DNA from: Mycolicibacterium sp. P9-22
Lineage (GTDB): Bacteria; Actinomycetota; Actinomycetes; Mycobacteriales; Mycobacteriaceae
Length of the DNA: 64,000 bases
Assembly (NCBI RefSeq): GCF_008329585.1
Contig: NZ_NPKP01000009.1
Location: 157,512 to 221,511, forward strand
Direction: 5' to 3'
Part shown: positions 43,164 to 51,160 of the stretch, piece by piece
Layout: each line of letters begins with the position of its first letter
Position numbering within the stretch: position 1 is the first letter of the stretch
The notes under the pieces: generated by a model
Seen by the model: only the letters and a program-made list of their open reading frames with translations
Told to the model about the DNA's origin: nothing
Databases searched by the model: none
Translations under genes and position numbers: made by a program

Positions 43164-44522
43164 TCAGAAGAACTTGAGGTAGCGGTCCCGCTCCCAGTCG
43201 GTGACTGCGGTGGTATAGGACGACCACTCGCTGCGCTTGTAGTCGATGAACGACTGCCAGAGCGCTTTTCCGCAGACCTCTTGGGTGAACGGGTCGGCTT
43301 CGAAGGCATCCACCGCCTCTTCCAGCGTCCGCGGCAGGAGCGAGAGCCCACGCTTCGCATACTCGGAGGGGTTCACCTCGTAGAGGTTCTCGGTGTGGAA
43401 ATTCTCCAGTTCGAGTTTCTCGCGCACCCCTTCCAGCCCTGCGGCGAGCAGCAGCGCTGCGGCAAGGTGCGGATTGGCCGCCGAGTCCACCGCACGGCAT
43501 TCCACGCGGCCGCCACCGAGGGGGATGCGCAGCATGTTCGTTCGGTTGTTGTTGCCGCAACTGGCGAAGATCGGCGCCCAGGTCGAGCCGGACATGCTGC
43601 CCTGCCGCACCAGTCGCTTGTAACTGTTGACCGTCGGCGCGATGACCGCGCAGATCGCCGCGGCGTGCCGAACGATGCCGGCAGCGAAGTGATAGCCGAT
43701 CTCGCTCAGTCCGGCGGCCCGCGGGTCGTCGGTGGACTCGAAGAGGTTCAGCCCACTGTCCAGTCCCGCCAATGACATGTTGAAGTGTGCGCCCGAACCG
43801 GTGCGGTCGGCGAACGGCTTCGGCATGAAGGTCACGTATGCACCGTGCTTGCGTGCGACCTCATTGGCCATCAGGCGGAAGAACACCACTCGATCGGCCA
43901 TCGACAGTCCGTCCGCATAGGCGAAATCGATCTCGAACTGCCCCTGTCCGTCCTCGTGGTCGAACGAGTAGACATCCCAGCCGAGTTCGTTCATGTGGTC
44001 GACGAGTTCGTGCAGCCACCCGAGATTGTCCAGCAGTGACGGAACCGCGTAGCAGGGCTTCTCGAGCGTGTCACGTTCGCTCAGGCTGCTCGGGCCTGCC
44101 GGTCCGTCCTCCAGCACGAAGAACTCGGTCTCCACGCCCAGATTGAACTGGTACCCCATGCCCTCGGCCGCCTTCATCTGCCGGCCGAGCGTATTTCGGG
44201 TCGACGCCTCGAACGGCTCGCCACCGACGTAGAGGTCGGAGAGGAACAGGGCGACTTCCTTGCGCCACGGCAACACGAAACCCCGATCCAGATCGGGGTG
44301 CGCGGAAAGCTCCTCGTCGCTGACATCCTGCGGCAGGCCGTCCAGCGCCGCTCCGGTGAACAGTTCCGAGCCCTGCGACATCTGCACGAAGTGGTCGATC
44401 GGCACCATCTTGCCTTTGACGTTGCCGTGCAGATCTGTGTAGGCGGCGATGCTGAACCGAACACCGTCTTCCTTCAGCTGCTTGGCCATGACCTCGGCCT
44501 CTGCCCGGTCTCCTGCCATCAT
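43164..44522 (-). CDS. glutamine-synthetase-like gamma-glutamyl ligase (GlnT/type III ligase type)
   Basis: The 452-residue protein has the GS fold: N-terminal beta-grasp (YTDLHGNVKGKMVPI near residue 30) and catalytic domain with the metal-binding ETEFFVLED near 130, FEIDFAYADGL, FMPKPFADRTGSGAH for ATP and NNNRTNMLRIP for glutamate/ATP. It lacks the adenylylation-site region typical of GlnA and resembles GlnT, gamma-glutamylmethylamide and gamma-glutamylanilide ligases, which attach amines to glutamate. I use the ATG at 44522: GAGGGG lies 6 nt upstream, although a longer frame exists. First gene of the catabolic operon, after a palindromic operator. Confidence 0.87.
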   Translation of the reverse strand: MMAGDRAEAEVMAKQLKEDGVRFSIAAYTDLHGNVKGKMVPIDHFVQMSQGSELFTGAALDGLPQDVSDEELSAHPDLDRGFVLPWRKEVALFLSDLYVGGEPFEASTRNTLGRQMKAAEGMGYQFNLGVETEFFVLEDGPAGPSSLSERDTLEKPCYAVPSLLDNLGWLHELVDHMNELGWDVYSFDHEDGQGQFEIDFAYADGLSMADRVVFFRLMANEVARKHGAYVTFMPKPFADRTGSGAHFNMSLAGLDSGLNLFESTDDPRAAGLSEIGYHFAAGIVRHAAAICAVIAPTVNSYKRLVRQGSMSGSTWAPIFASCGNNNRTNMLRIPLGGGRVECRAVDSAANPHLAAALLLAAGLEGVREKLELENFHTENLYEVNPSEYAKRGLSLLPRTLEEAVDAFEADPFTQEVCGKALWQSFIDYKRSEWSSYTTAVTDWERDRYLKFF

Positions 44523-44541
44523 CGACGACCCCTCATCCGTA

Positions 44542-44562
44542 GTTTCGATTTCATATCGAAAC
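44542..44562. promoter_or_regulatory. palindromic operator upstream of the glutamine-synthetase-like gene
   Basis: GTTTCGAT (44542-44549) and ATCGAAAC (44555-44562) form a perfect 8-bp inverted repeat with a 5-bp spacer, 20 nt upstream of the ligase ATG. The A/T-rich dyad sits where a repressor would cover the promoter or leader of the whole catabolic operon. Candidate proteins are the operon's TetR (34752-35438) or another regulator; the GntR protein has a different candidate site. Confidence 0.6.
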
Positions 44563-44737
44563 CCTAGGCAGGAGGTATTTCCCGAACGTGCCGCTTTGGT
44601 TAAATCGAGATTTCCCACCCCGCGATGACAGAGGTGGACGCGCGAGCGCTCGCGCGCGTACCACGAAAGCTATTTCAGTTCAATCGAATACACACTGGGC
44701 ACGGCGTCTGCTCGATCACCCGCCCGCGACCGGAAGT

Positions 44738-45451
44738 TCAGGAGCCGCCGCGGCGCCGGCTCTTGGTGAGCTCGATCGGGTCGATGTCCACCCGCGACCA
44801 CTGCGCCGCCATTTCCAGACTGTGCGCGCGACCGGAGTGCACATGATGGAACGCCGAGGCGGCGGCGCGGTCCGGGTCGTGCTCGGCGATCGCGGCCAGC
44901 AACTCCTCGTGTTCGTGGCATTGGACATGGGCGTCGCGGTCGCTGGTGAGGTGGAATAGCCATTGCACCCGCGCCTGTAGCGGTTCCAGCAGCGACTCCA
45001 GCAGCGGGTTGGCGGCCAGGTCGACGATGATGACGTGGAACTTGGCATTTGCCGCCGCAATGGCGGGACCGTCTTTGCGTTCCGTCGCCTTACGCGCGGT
45101 ATCCAATTGCGCGGCAAGCAGATCCAGACCCGCCTGATCCGCACGCTCGGCGGCCAGCCGGGCGGCCAGCACCTCCAGGCTCTCCCGGACGTCGAACAGA
45201 TCCCGGACGTCATCGACGGTGAACGGTGACACGATCGCACCCTGGCGCGGCACGACGACGACCAATCCATCCAGCGCCAATCGTTGCATCGCCTCCCGCA
45301 ACGGGATCCGCGACACCTTGAGTTCTTCGGCCAGATCACGCTCGATCAGCCGGGTGCCGGGCGCCAGGTCCAGGCCGACGATGCGAGCACGAAGCTCGTC
45401 ATACGCATGTTCGCGCAACGGCTTTCGGCTGCCCGCAACGGCTGAGGTCAC
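44738..45451 (-). CDS. GntR-family (FCD/FadR-type) regulator
   Basis: The protein (237 residues from the GTG at 45451) has a GntR winged helix (about residues 12-75; HAYDELRARIVGLDLAPGTRLIERDLAEEL split over helices, then SRIPLREAMQRL). An FCD helical effector domain follows (about 90-220) with the metal-ligand Asp/His pattern (NAKFHVIIVDLA, HEHEELLAAI and HVHSGRAH). Such proteins sense carboxylic acids. It is divergent from the BMP-type importer operon, and GGTATACC operators lie in front of both, so it probably represses both. The start is favoured by AAGG 8 nt upstream. Confidence 0.86.
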   Translation of the reverse strand: MTSAVAGSRKPLREHAYDELRARIVGLDLAPGTRLIERDLAEELKVSRIPLREAMQRLALDGLVVVVPRQGAIVSPFTVDDVRDLFDVRESLEVLAARLAAERADQAGLDLLAAQLDTARKATERKDGPAIAAANAKFHVIIVDLAANPLLESLLEPLQARVQWLFHLTSDRDAHVQCHEHEELLAAIAEHDPDRAAASAFHHVHSGRAHSLEMAAQWSRVDIDPIELTKSRRRGGS

Positions 45452-45506
45452 TAGTTGAGCCTTTCTGATCGACGTCGCTGTCGAGCTTAGCCGACCCGGC
45501 AATAGC

Positions 45507-45587
45507 GGTATACCATTAACTCGATCCTTACATTCGATTAACCGCACCGAAATGGCCGGGTTCGATGCTTCTGCGTAACGGTATACC
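45507..45587. promoter_or_regulatory. pair of GGTATACC operators in the GntR/importer divergent region
   Basis: The 8-bp palindrome GGTATACC occurs at 45507-45514 and 45580-45587, in the related contexts GCGGTATACCATTAAC and ACGGTATACCGCTAAC. The first is 56 nt upstream of the GntR start, the second 34 nt upstream of the substrate-binding protein start. T-GGTATACC-A type dyads are usual for FCD-group GntR regulators, so these are likely the sites of the adjacent repressor. Confidence 0.7.
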
Positions 45588-45620
45588 GCTAACCGGTAGC
45601 CATTGAGACCAGGAGAATCC

Positions 45621-46607
45621 ATGAAGGCCCTGCCGAAAATCCTTGCCCTGGCCACCGCGGGTGCGCTCGCCGTGGCCACCACCGCATGTAGCTCCTCCGG
45701 TGACGCCGCCGACAGCGACGCACTGTCCGTGGGGGTGTTCCTGCCCGGATCCGTCAATGACACCGGCTTCATGCAGTCGGGATACGAAGGATTCCAACGC
45801 ATCCAGGCCACCCACGGCGACAAGATCGACGCCAGCTACGTCGAGCAGGTGGCCGCCGCCGACTATCAGCAGGCGCTGCAACGGTTCGCGTCGCAGAACG
45901 ACCTGGTGATCTCGGTGGGCGGACAGACCGACGCGGACGTGCGCAAGGTCGCCCCGCAGTTCCCGGACGTGAAGTTCGTCGAGATCGGCGGACCCTCCGA
46001 CGCCGAACCCCTACCGAACCTCGCCTACTACGACCCCCAGCAGGCCGAAGCCGAGTTCCTCTCCGGCGCGGCCGCCGCCGCGGCGTCCAAGACCGGCACC
46101 GTCGGCTTCGTCGGCGGGGTGGAACTGCCCGCCATCGTCAACGCCGCCGTCGCGTTCGGCAACGGTGCGCGCTTCGTCCGCCCCGATGTCACGGTGCTCA
46201 ACCCGCAGTACGTCGGAGACTTCAATGATCCGGCGAAGGCCAAGCAGGCCGCCGGCACCGCATATGCCGGTGGCGCCGATGTGCTGGGCCAGATCGTCAA
46301 CCTCGGCAAGCAGGGCATCGAACAGGCGGCCAAGGAATCCGGTAACCGGCTCAACGGCGGCCCGATCCCCGGCGAGTGCACCGACAGTGTCTACGCGGGT
46401 TATGTCCGCACCGACATCGGCACCGAGATCGAGTACGCGGTGTCCTCGACGCTCGACGGCAGCTGGACCGCCGCACAGGTGCCCTTCGGTGTCACCACCG
46501 ACAAGGGTGGCAGCGAATTCCTCACCTGTGCAGAGGATCCCGCGGTCGCCGCGGCCGTCGCCGACGCCCAGGCGGCGATCATCGCCGGCAATGTCACTCC
46601 GTTCTGA
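45621..46607 (+). CDS. BMP-family ABC transporter substrate-binding lipoprotein
   Basis: The 328-residue protein has a lipoprotein signal (lipobox TTAC, cysteine at residue 23) and a BMP/PnrA-type fold: SVGVFLPGSVNDTGFMQSGYEG near residue 37, shown in part, ASQNDLVISVGGQTDADV, and GFVGGVELPAIVNAAVAFGNGA near 170. Family members bind purine nucleosides or related molecules, and some bind autoinducers or other small ligands. AGGAGA lies 5 nt before the ATG. It starts a five-gene operon with ATPase, two permeases and an ornithine-cyclodeaminase-like enzyme, controlled by a GntR repressor. Confidence 0.88.
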   Translation: MKALPKILALATAGALAVATTACSSSGDAADSDALSVGVFLPGSVNDTGFMQSGYEGFQRIQATHGDKIDASYVEQVAAADYQQALQRFASQNDLVISVGGQTDADVRKVAPQFPDVKFVEIGGPSDAEPLPNLAYYDPQQAEAEFLSGAAAAAASKTGTVGFVGGVELPAIVNAAVAFGNGARFVRPDVTVLNPQYVGDFNDPAKAKQAAGTAYAGGADVLGQIVNLGKQGIEQAAKESGNRLNGGPIPGECTDSVYAGYVRTDIGTEIEYAVSSTLDGSWTAAQVPFGVTTDKGGSEFLTCAEDPAVAAAVADAQAAIIAGNVTPF

Positions 46608-46621
46608 GTGAGCCGGTACCG

Positions 46622-48154
46622 ATGACCATCGCAGCTCCCGCACACACCGCGCTGCTCGCCATGAGCGGCGTCGGCAAGTCCTTCGGCGCGGTCCGCGCCC
46701 TCGACGGTGTCACCCTGAACGTGCAACCGTCCTCGGTGCACTGCATTCTCGGCGAGAACGGGGCAGGAAAGTCCACACTGTGCAATGCCATCTACGGCAC
46801 CGTCTCCCCCGACACCGGACATATGACGTTGGGCGGCAACGACTACCGCCCGCGTAATCCCGCCGACGCGCTGCAGGCCGGTGTCGCCATGGTCCATCAG
46901 CACTTCTCGCTGATCCCCACCATGACCGTCGCGGACAACCTGCTGCTCGGCCGGGACGGGTTCCGCCCGCCGCGTGCCCGGTTGGCCGCGGATCTGGACC
47001 GCATCTCCGACAGTTACGGGCTGCGTGTCGACCCGAAGGCCACCGTCGGCGCGCTGACCGTCGGTGCGCGGCAACGGGTCGAGATCGTCAAGGCGCTGCT
47101 GCGCGACCCCCAGCTGATCCTGCTCGACGAGCCCACCGCGGTGCTCGACGTGCAGGAGATCGATGCGCTGATCGCCACCTGCGCGGCTCTGACGGCCGGC
47201 GGCAAATCCGTCGTGCTGATCACCCACAAACTCGGTGAGGTCGCACGCGCCGCCGATGAGGCCACCGTGCTGCGCGGCGGCACCGTGGTGGGTGGCGGCC
47301 GGGTATCCGAGCTGGGCATGCCCACCCTGCTGGAGCTCATGCTCGGCGATACCGAACCACTGGACCGCGCCGTCGCGCCCCGGCCGCACCGGCCCGCCGG
47401 AGGCGACGCCGTGTTGCAGATCAACGGGTTGTGTCTTGCCCGGGCCGACGGCAGTACCGCACTCCACGAGGTGGACCTCGCGGTCGGGCGGGGTGAGATC
47501 GTCGGCATCGCCGGTGTCGAGGGCAACGGGCAGTCCGAACTGACCTCGGTGCTCTCCGGTGCGCTGGCCCCCGACTCAGGGTCCGTCCGCGTCGACGGTG
47601 CCAATCTGACCACCGCGACACCCGCGCAGCGGACCGCCACCGGCGTCGCGGTGATCCCCGAGGATCGCCACGCGGAGGCCATCATCGGCGCCCTGTCCAT
47701 CGCGGAGAACATCGCGATGCCGCGGTTGTCAGGGTATCGGCGATGGGGTCTGCTCGACCGAAACCGGATGCGCGCCGACGCGGCCGCCGCCATCGCCGAG
47801 TTCTCGATCCGCGCGGCAGGCCCCGACGCTCCGATCGGATCGCTGTCCGGGGGCAACCAGCAGAAGGTGGTGCTGGCCCGCGAACTGTCCACCGCCGGAC
47901 TGCGGGTCGTCGTGGCGGCCCAGCCGACCCGCGGCCTCGACGCGGGAGCCGTGGGATTCGTGCTGGACCGGCTGCGCGCCGCCGCCGACGACGGCGCCGC
48001 GGTGCTGGTGACCTCCAGCGAGATCGACGAACTCATCGCGGTGTGCGACCGGATCGTCGTCGCCTACCGTGGCCGACTGCTGGGTTCGGTGTGCACGCAA
48101 TCCGACACGGCGGCACACGATATCGGCACCCTGATGACAGGAGTGAGCGCATGA
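46622..48154 (+). CDS. BMP-type ABC transporter ATP-binding protein (two fused ATPase domains)
   Basis: The 510-residue protein contains two ABC ATPase domains. The first has GENGAGKSTLCNAI (Walker A near residue 42), VGARQRVEIVKALL in place of the usual LSGGQ signature, and LILLDEPTAVLD (Walker B). The second (from about 265) has a degenerate Walker A, GVEGNGQSELTSVL, without the catalytic lysine, then LSGGNQQKVVLARELS and VVAAQPTRGLD. One degenerate site is normal for the nucleoside-type (BmpA/NupA) and sugar-type ATPases. I start at the ATG at 46622; the upstream extension overlaps the binding-protein gene. Its TGA overlaps the permease start. Confidence 0.88.
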   Translation: MTIAAPAHTALLAMSGVGKSFGAVRALDGVTLNVQPSSVHCILGENGAGKSTLCNAIYGTVSPDTGHMTLGGNDYRPRNPADALQAGVAMVHQHFSLIPTMTVADNLLLGRDGFRPPRARLAADLDRISDSYGLRVDPKATVGALTVGARQRVEIVKALLRDPQLILLDEPTAVLDVQEIDALIATCAALTAGGKSVVLITHKLGEVARAADEATVLRGGTVVGGGRVSELGMPTLLELMLGDTEPLDRAVAPRPHRPAGGDAVLQINGLCLARADGSTALHEVDLAVGRGEIVGIAGVEGNGQSELTSVLSGALAPDSGSVRVDGANLTTATPAQRTATGVAVIPEDRHAEAIIGALSIAENIAMPRLSGYRRWGLLDRNRMRADAAAAIAEFSIRAAGPDAPIGSLSGGNQQKVVLARELSTAGLRVVVAAQPTRGLDAGAVGFVLDRLRAAADDGAAVLVTSSEIDELIAVCDRIVVAYRGRLLGSVCTQSDTAAHDIGTLMTGVSA

Positions 48155-49221
48155 TGGCAGGACTGCACGCGCGTCACCCGCTGGTGGTGGCGGCCGCCGC
48201 TATGGTCATCGCCGCCCTCGTCGGCTTCGCCCTGGCCGCGGCCGCCGGCGCCGGACCCGTCGATGTCGTCGACGCCCTCATCGAGGGCACCCTGGGCTCG
48301 CCGTTCGCCATCGGCACATCGCTGAACAACGCGGCCCTGCTGATGCTGGTGGCGGCCGGCTTCACCGTCGCCTACCGCGCGGGGCTGGTCAACGTCGGCG
48401 GCGAGGGGCAGCTGTGCCTCGGCGGCATCGCCGCCACCGCGGTCGGGGTGGCGATGCCGCCGGGGATGCCGACGCCAATCGGAGTTCTGGCCACGCTGAC
48501 GGCCGCAGCCCTGGCCGGCTCCGGGTGGGCCGCGATCGCCGCTTGGCTGAAGGTGAAGCGCGGCACCAGCGAGATCATCACCACGCTGCTGCTGAACTTC
48601 GTCGGCCTGGCGTTGGTCGTGCTGATGGTGCAGGAACCCTCCTTGCTGCGCCAGCCCATGACGTCCGCGGAGACCCTCCCCCAGTCCGAGCCGCTGGCCG
48701 CCTCGGCGCATCTCCCGCTGCTGGGTCTGGCCAAGAATCCGGCGACCATCGCCATCGTGCTCGCCGCGGTCCTGGTGGTGGGCGTCGGAATCATGTTGCG
48801 ACACAGCGCCGCCGGATTGCGCCTGAGCGCGGTAGGGCTGTCCGGCACGGCCTCGGCGCGCCTGGGCGTGCAGGTCGATCGCACCGCGTTCCTCGGGCTC
48901 ACCGCCGCGGGTGCCTTCTCCGGGCTGGCCGGCGGCTGCCTGGTCACCACCGCACCGTTCATCCTGGCCGACGGGTTCTCCTCCGGCTTCGGGTTCGCCG
49001 GGCTGGTGGTCGGCCTGCTGGCCCGCGGATCGATGACCGCCGTCGCCGCGGTCTCGGTGCTGTTCGGATTCCTGGTGTCCGGCGGCATCAACCTGCAACT
49101 GGCCGCCGGTGTGCCGTCCTCCACCATCATCGTCGTGCAGAGCGTGCTGATCATCGTGATCGCCGGCGCGGCCTGGTGGACGACCACCACCGGGCGCTCC
49201 GCTCAGAAAGTAGCCGTATGA
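48151..49221 (+). CDS. BMP-type ABC transporter permease (NupP-like)
   Basis: The 356-residue protein has about eight to ten membrane segments and the branched-chain-type permease motif near residue 80 (YRAGLVNVGGEGQLCLGGI), characteristic of nucleoside-type importers. The cytoplasmic coupling loop lies near GLSGTASARLGVQVDR. The start ATG at 48151 overlaps the ATPase stop (ATGATG), and a second ATG directly follows. GGAG lies 7 nt upstream. It is coupled to the second permease by a 4-nt ATGA overlap. Confidence 0.87.
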   Translation: MMAGLHARHPLVVAAAAMVIAALVGFALAAAAGAGPVDVVDALIEGTLGSPFAIGTSLNNAALLMLVAAGFTVAYRAGLVNVGGEGQLCLGGIAATAVGVAMPPGMPTPIGVLATLTAAALAGSGWAAIAAWLKVKRGTSEIITTLLLNFVGLALVVLMVQEPSLLRQPMTSAETLPQSEPLAASAHLPLLGLAKNPATIAIVLAAVLVVGVGIMLRHSAAGLRLSAVGLSGTASARLGVQVDRTAFLGLTAAGAFSGLAGGCLVTTAPFILADGFSSGFGFAGLVVGLLARGSMTAVAAVSVLFGFLVSGGINLQLAAGVPSSTIIVVQSVLIIVIAGAAWWTTTTGRSAQKVAV

Positions 49222-50144
49222 ACATCACCATGCTCACCGAAATCGTCTCCAGCGGTGTCGCATTCGCCATCCCGCTGTTGCTCGCCGCGAGCGGCGAATC
49301 CATCAGTGAGCGGGCCGGGGTGCTCAACCTCAGCATGGAGGCAATGATGCTCACCGGCGCGTTCGCCAGCGTGCTCGGCTCGGTCAGCACGGGATCGGCC
49401 GTGGCGGGCGCAGTCACCGGACTGCTTGCCGGGCTGCTGTTCGGGCTCGGGCAGGCACTGCTGAGCGTCCGGTTTCGCGCCGACCAGATCGTGGTCGGTA
49501 TCGCGGCAAATGCTCTGGCGTTGGGACTCACCACCTTCGGTGCGCGGATACTGCTCGCCGACGGCAGGGGCCAGAACGTGCCGGCCTTCACCGATATCCG
49601 CATCCCGGTGCTCAGTCAGCTGCCGGTCATCGGGCCGGCCCTGTTCGGCCAGACCCCGCTCGGCTATCTGTGCATCGGCGCCATCGTCGCGCTGGCCGTC
49701 GTCTTCTCCGCTCGCACCATGGCCGGTATCCGGATCGACGCGGTCGGTGAGGACGCCACCTCGGCGGGATGGACCGGGCTCGCGGTCAACCGGATTCGGG
49801 CGCTCGGAGTGCTCGTCGCCTCGGGCGCCGGCGGGCTGGCCGGTGCGCAGCTAGCGCTGTCGGAGGTGCGCTCCTTCAGCGAGAACATGACCGCCGGTAT
49901 GGGTTACCTCGCCGTGGTCGCCGTCATTGCCGGGCGCTGGAAGATCATCGGAATCCTCTGGGCCGCTCTGTTCTTCGGCGTCGCCCGGGCCATGCAGTTC
50001 GCACTGCCCGCGGTAGGGGTCGACATCCCGTACGCGATCCTGGTGATGCTGCCCTACCTGATCGCGCTGATCGCCATCAGCGGGTTCGTCGGCGGCCGCG
50101 CCGCGCCGTCGTGTCTGACGGTCCCCTACGTCGGCCGTGTCTGA
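49218..50144 (+). CDS. BMP-type ABC transporter permease (NupQ-like)
   Basis: The 308-residue protein has about eight membrane segments and the ISERAGVLNLSMEAMMLTGAF motif near residue 30 (shown in part), typical of the second, shorter permease of nucleoside-type importers. ADQIVVGIAANALALG and the SFSENMTAGMGYLAVVAVIAGRW ending also fit. It forms a heterodimer with the previous permease. The C-terminal eleven residues (APSCLTVPYVGRV region) are atypical and cysteine-containing. It overlaps the upstream gene by 4 nt and is followed by the ornithine-cyclodeaminase-like gene 29 nt later. Confidence 0.87.
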   Translation: MNITMLTEIVSSGVAFAIPLLLAASGESISERAGVLNLSMEAMMLTGAFASVLGSVSTGSAVAGAVTGLLAGLLFGLGQALLSVRFRADQIVVGIAANALALGLTTFGARILLADGRGQNVPAFTDIRIPVLSQLPVIGPALFGQTPLGYLCIGAIVALAVVFSARTMAGIRIDAVGEDATSAGWTGLAVNRIRALGVLVASGAGGLAGAQLALSEVRSFSENMTAGMGYLAVVAVIAGRWKIIGILWAALFFGVARAMQFALPAVGVDIPYAILVMLPYLIALIAISGFVGGRAAPSCLTVPYVGRV

Positions 50145-50173
50145 TCCACCGCCCTTTCTGTGAAGGAACTTTC

Positions 50174-51157
50174 ATGACCCTTGTTCTCAGCCACTCCGAT
50201 ATCAGCGCCCTGATCGATCGCGCCAGCGTCTACGACGCGGTGGAACAAGCCCACGCGGATCTGGCGGCAGGCACCGCCGGCAATCCGGCACCGGCGTTTC
50301 TGCCTCTGCCCGGTGGCGGCGCCGCGTTGCCGATGGCGGCGTCCTCCTCCCGGCATCGGGCCAGCGCGGTGAAGATGTTGTCCGACATGCCGTTCAACCG
50401 CGACCGCGGGTTGCCGACGCAGCGGTCCACCATCCTGCTGATGTCGGCCGAGACCGGTGAATGCCGCGCGGTGCTCGACGGCCGGCTCATCACCGCGGTG
50501 CGGACGGCGGCGGCCAGTGCCGTGGCCACCGCGCACCTGGCCCGCGAGTCCAGTACCGCGCTCGGCCTGATCGGGGCGGGCACCCTTGCCGTCGAGCACA
50601 CCCGTGCCATCGCCCGGGTGCGGCCCGTCGAGAAGGTGCTGGTGTGGTCACGCAACCCGGCGACCGTCGAGGCGTTCCGCGGCCGGGTGGCCGATCTGGA
50701 CCTGAGCGTCGAATACGCCGAATCTCCGCGCCAGGTGCTCGCCGCGGCCGATGTGGTCTGCACGCTGACGCCGTCGAAAGAGCCGATCGTGCACGGCGCC
50801 TGGTTCCGGCCCGGCTTGCACCTCAACGCCGTCGGCGCGCCGCCACGCGCCGATCACCGCGAGATCGACGGCGCTGGAATGGGTTCGGCCCGCCTCGTGG
50901 TCGACAGCCGCGCGACCGCGCTGGCAAAGTCGGGTGACGTGCTGCTGGCTATCGAGGAGGGCCGGCTGTCCGAGAGCGACGTCGCGGCGGAGCTGGGTGA
51001 GGTGATCATCGATCCGCGGCGCGGCCGGCGCGACGAGGACGACATCACCCTGTTCAACTCGGTCGGCATCGGATTGCAGGACCTGGTGACCGCCCACACG
51101 CTCGTCGCGCGTGCCACCGAACAGGGAATCGGGACGACGCTGGACCTGTCGGCCTGA
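50174..51157 (+). CDS. ornithine cyclodeaminase / mu-crystallin family protein
   Basis: The 327-residue protein has the mu-crystallin fold: an N-terminal substrate domain with SAVKMLSDMPFNRDRGLPTQ, an RTAAASAVATAHLARE segment near residue 110, and the NAD(P) loop LGLIGAGTLAVEHTRAI near 130 followed by VWSRNPATVEAF. Catalytic lysine is in AVKMLSD. Members are ornithine cyclodeaminases, alanine dehydrogenases or ketimine and imine reductases; the true substrate is rarely predictable. AAGGAA lies 5 nt before the ATG. As the last gene of the BMP-type importer operon it probably acts on the imported compound or a derivative. Confidence 0.86.
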   Translation: MTLVLSHSDISALIDRASVYDAVEQAHADLAAGTAGNPAPAFLPLPGGGAALPMAASSSRHRASAVKMLSDMPFNRDRGLPTQRSTILLMSAETGECRAVLDGRLITAVRTAAASAVATAHLARESSTALGLIGAGTLAVEHTRAIARVRPVEKVLVWSRNPATVEAFRGRVADLDLSVEYAESPRQVLAAADVVCTLTPSKEPIVHGAWFRPGLHLNAVGAPPRADHREIDGAGMGSARLVVDSRATALAKSGDVLLAIEEGRLSESDVAAELGEVIIDPRRGRRDEDDITLFNSVGIGLQDLVTAHTLVARATEQGIGTTLDLSA

Positions 51158-51160
51158 GCG

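Noticed and set aside
43164..44522. Annotation as housekeeping glutamine synthetase GlnA.
   Set aside because: It lies in a catabolic operon and lacks the GlnA adenylylation-type region; a GlnT or gamma-glutamylamide ligase role fits better.
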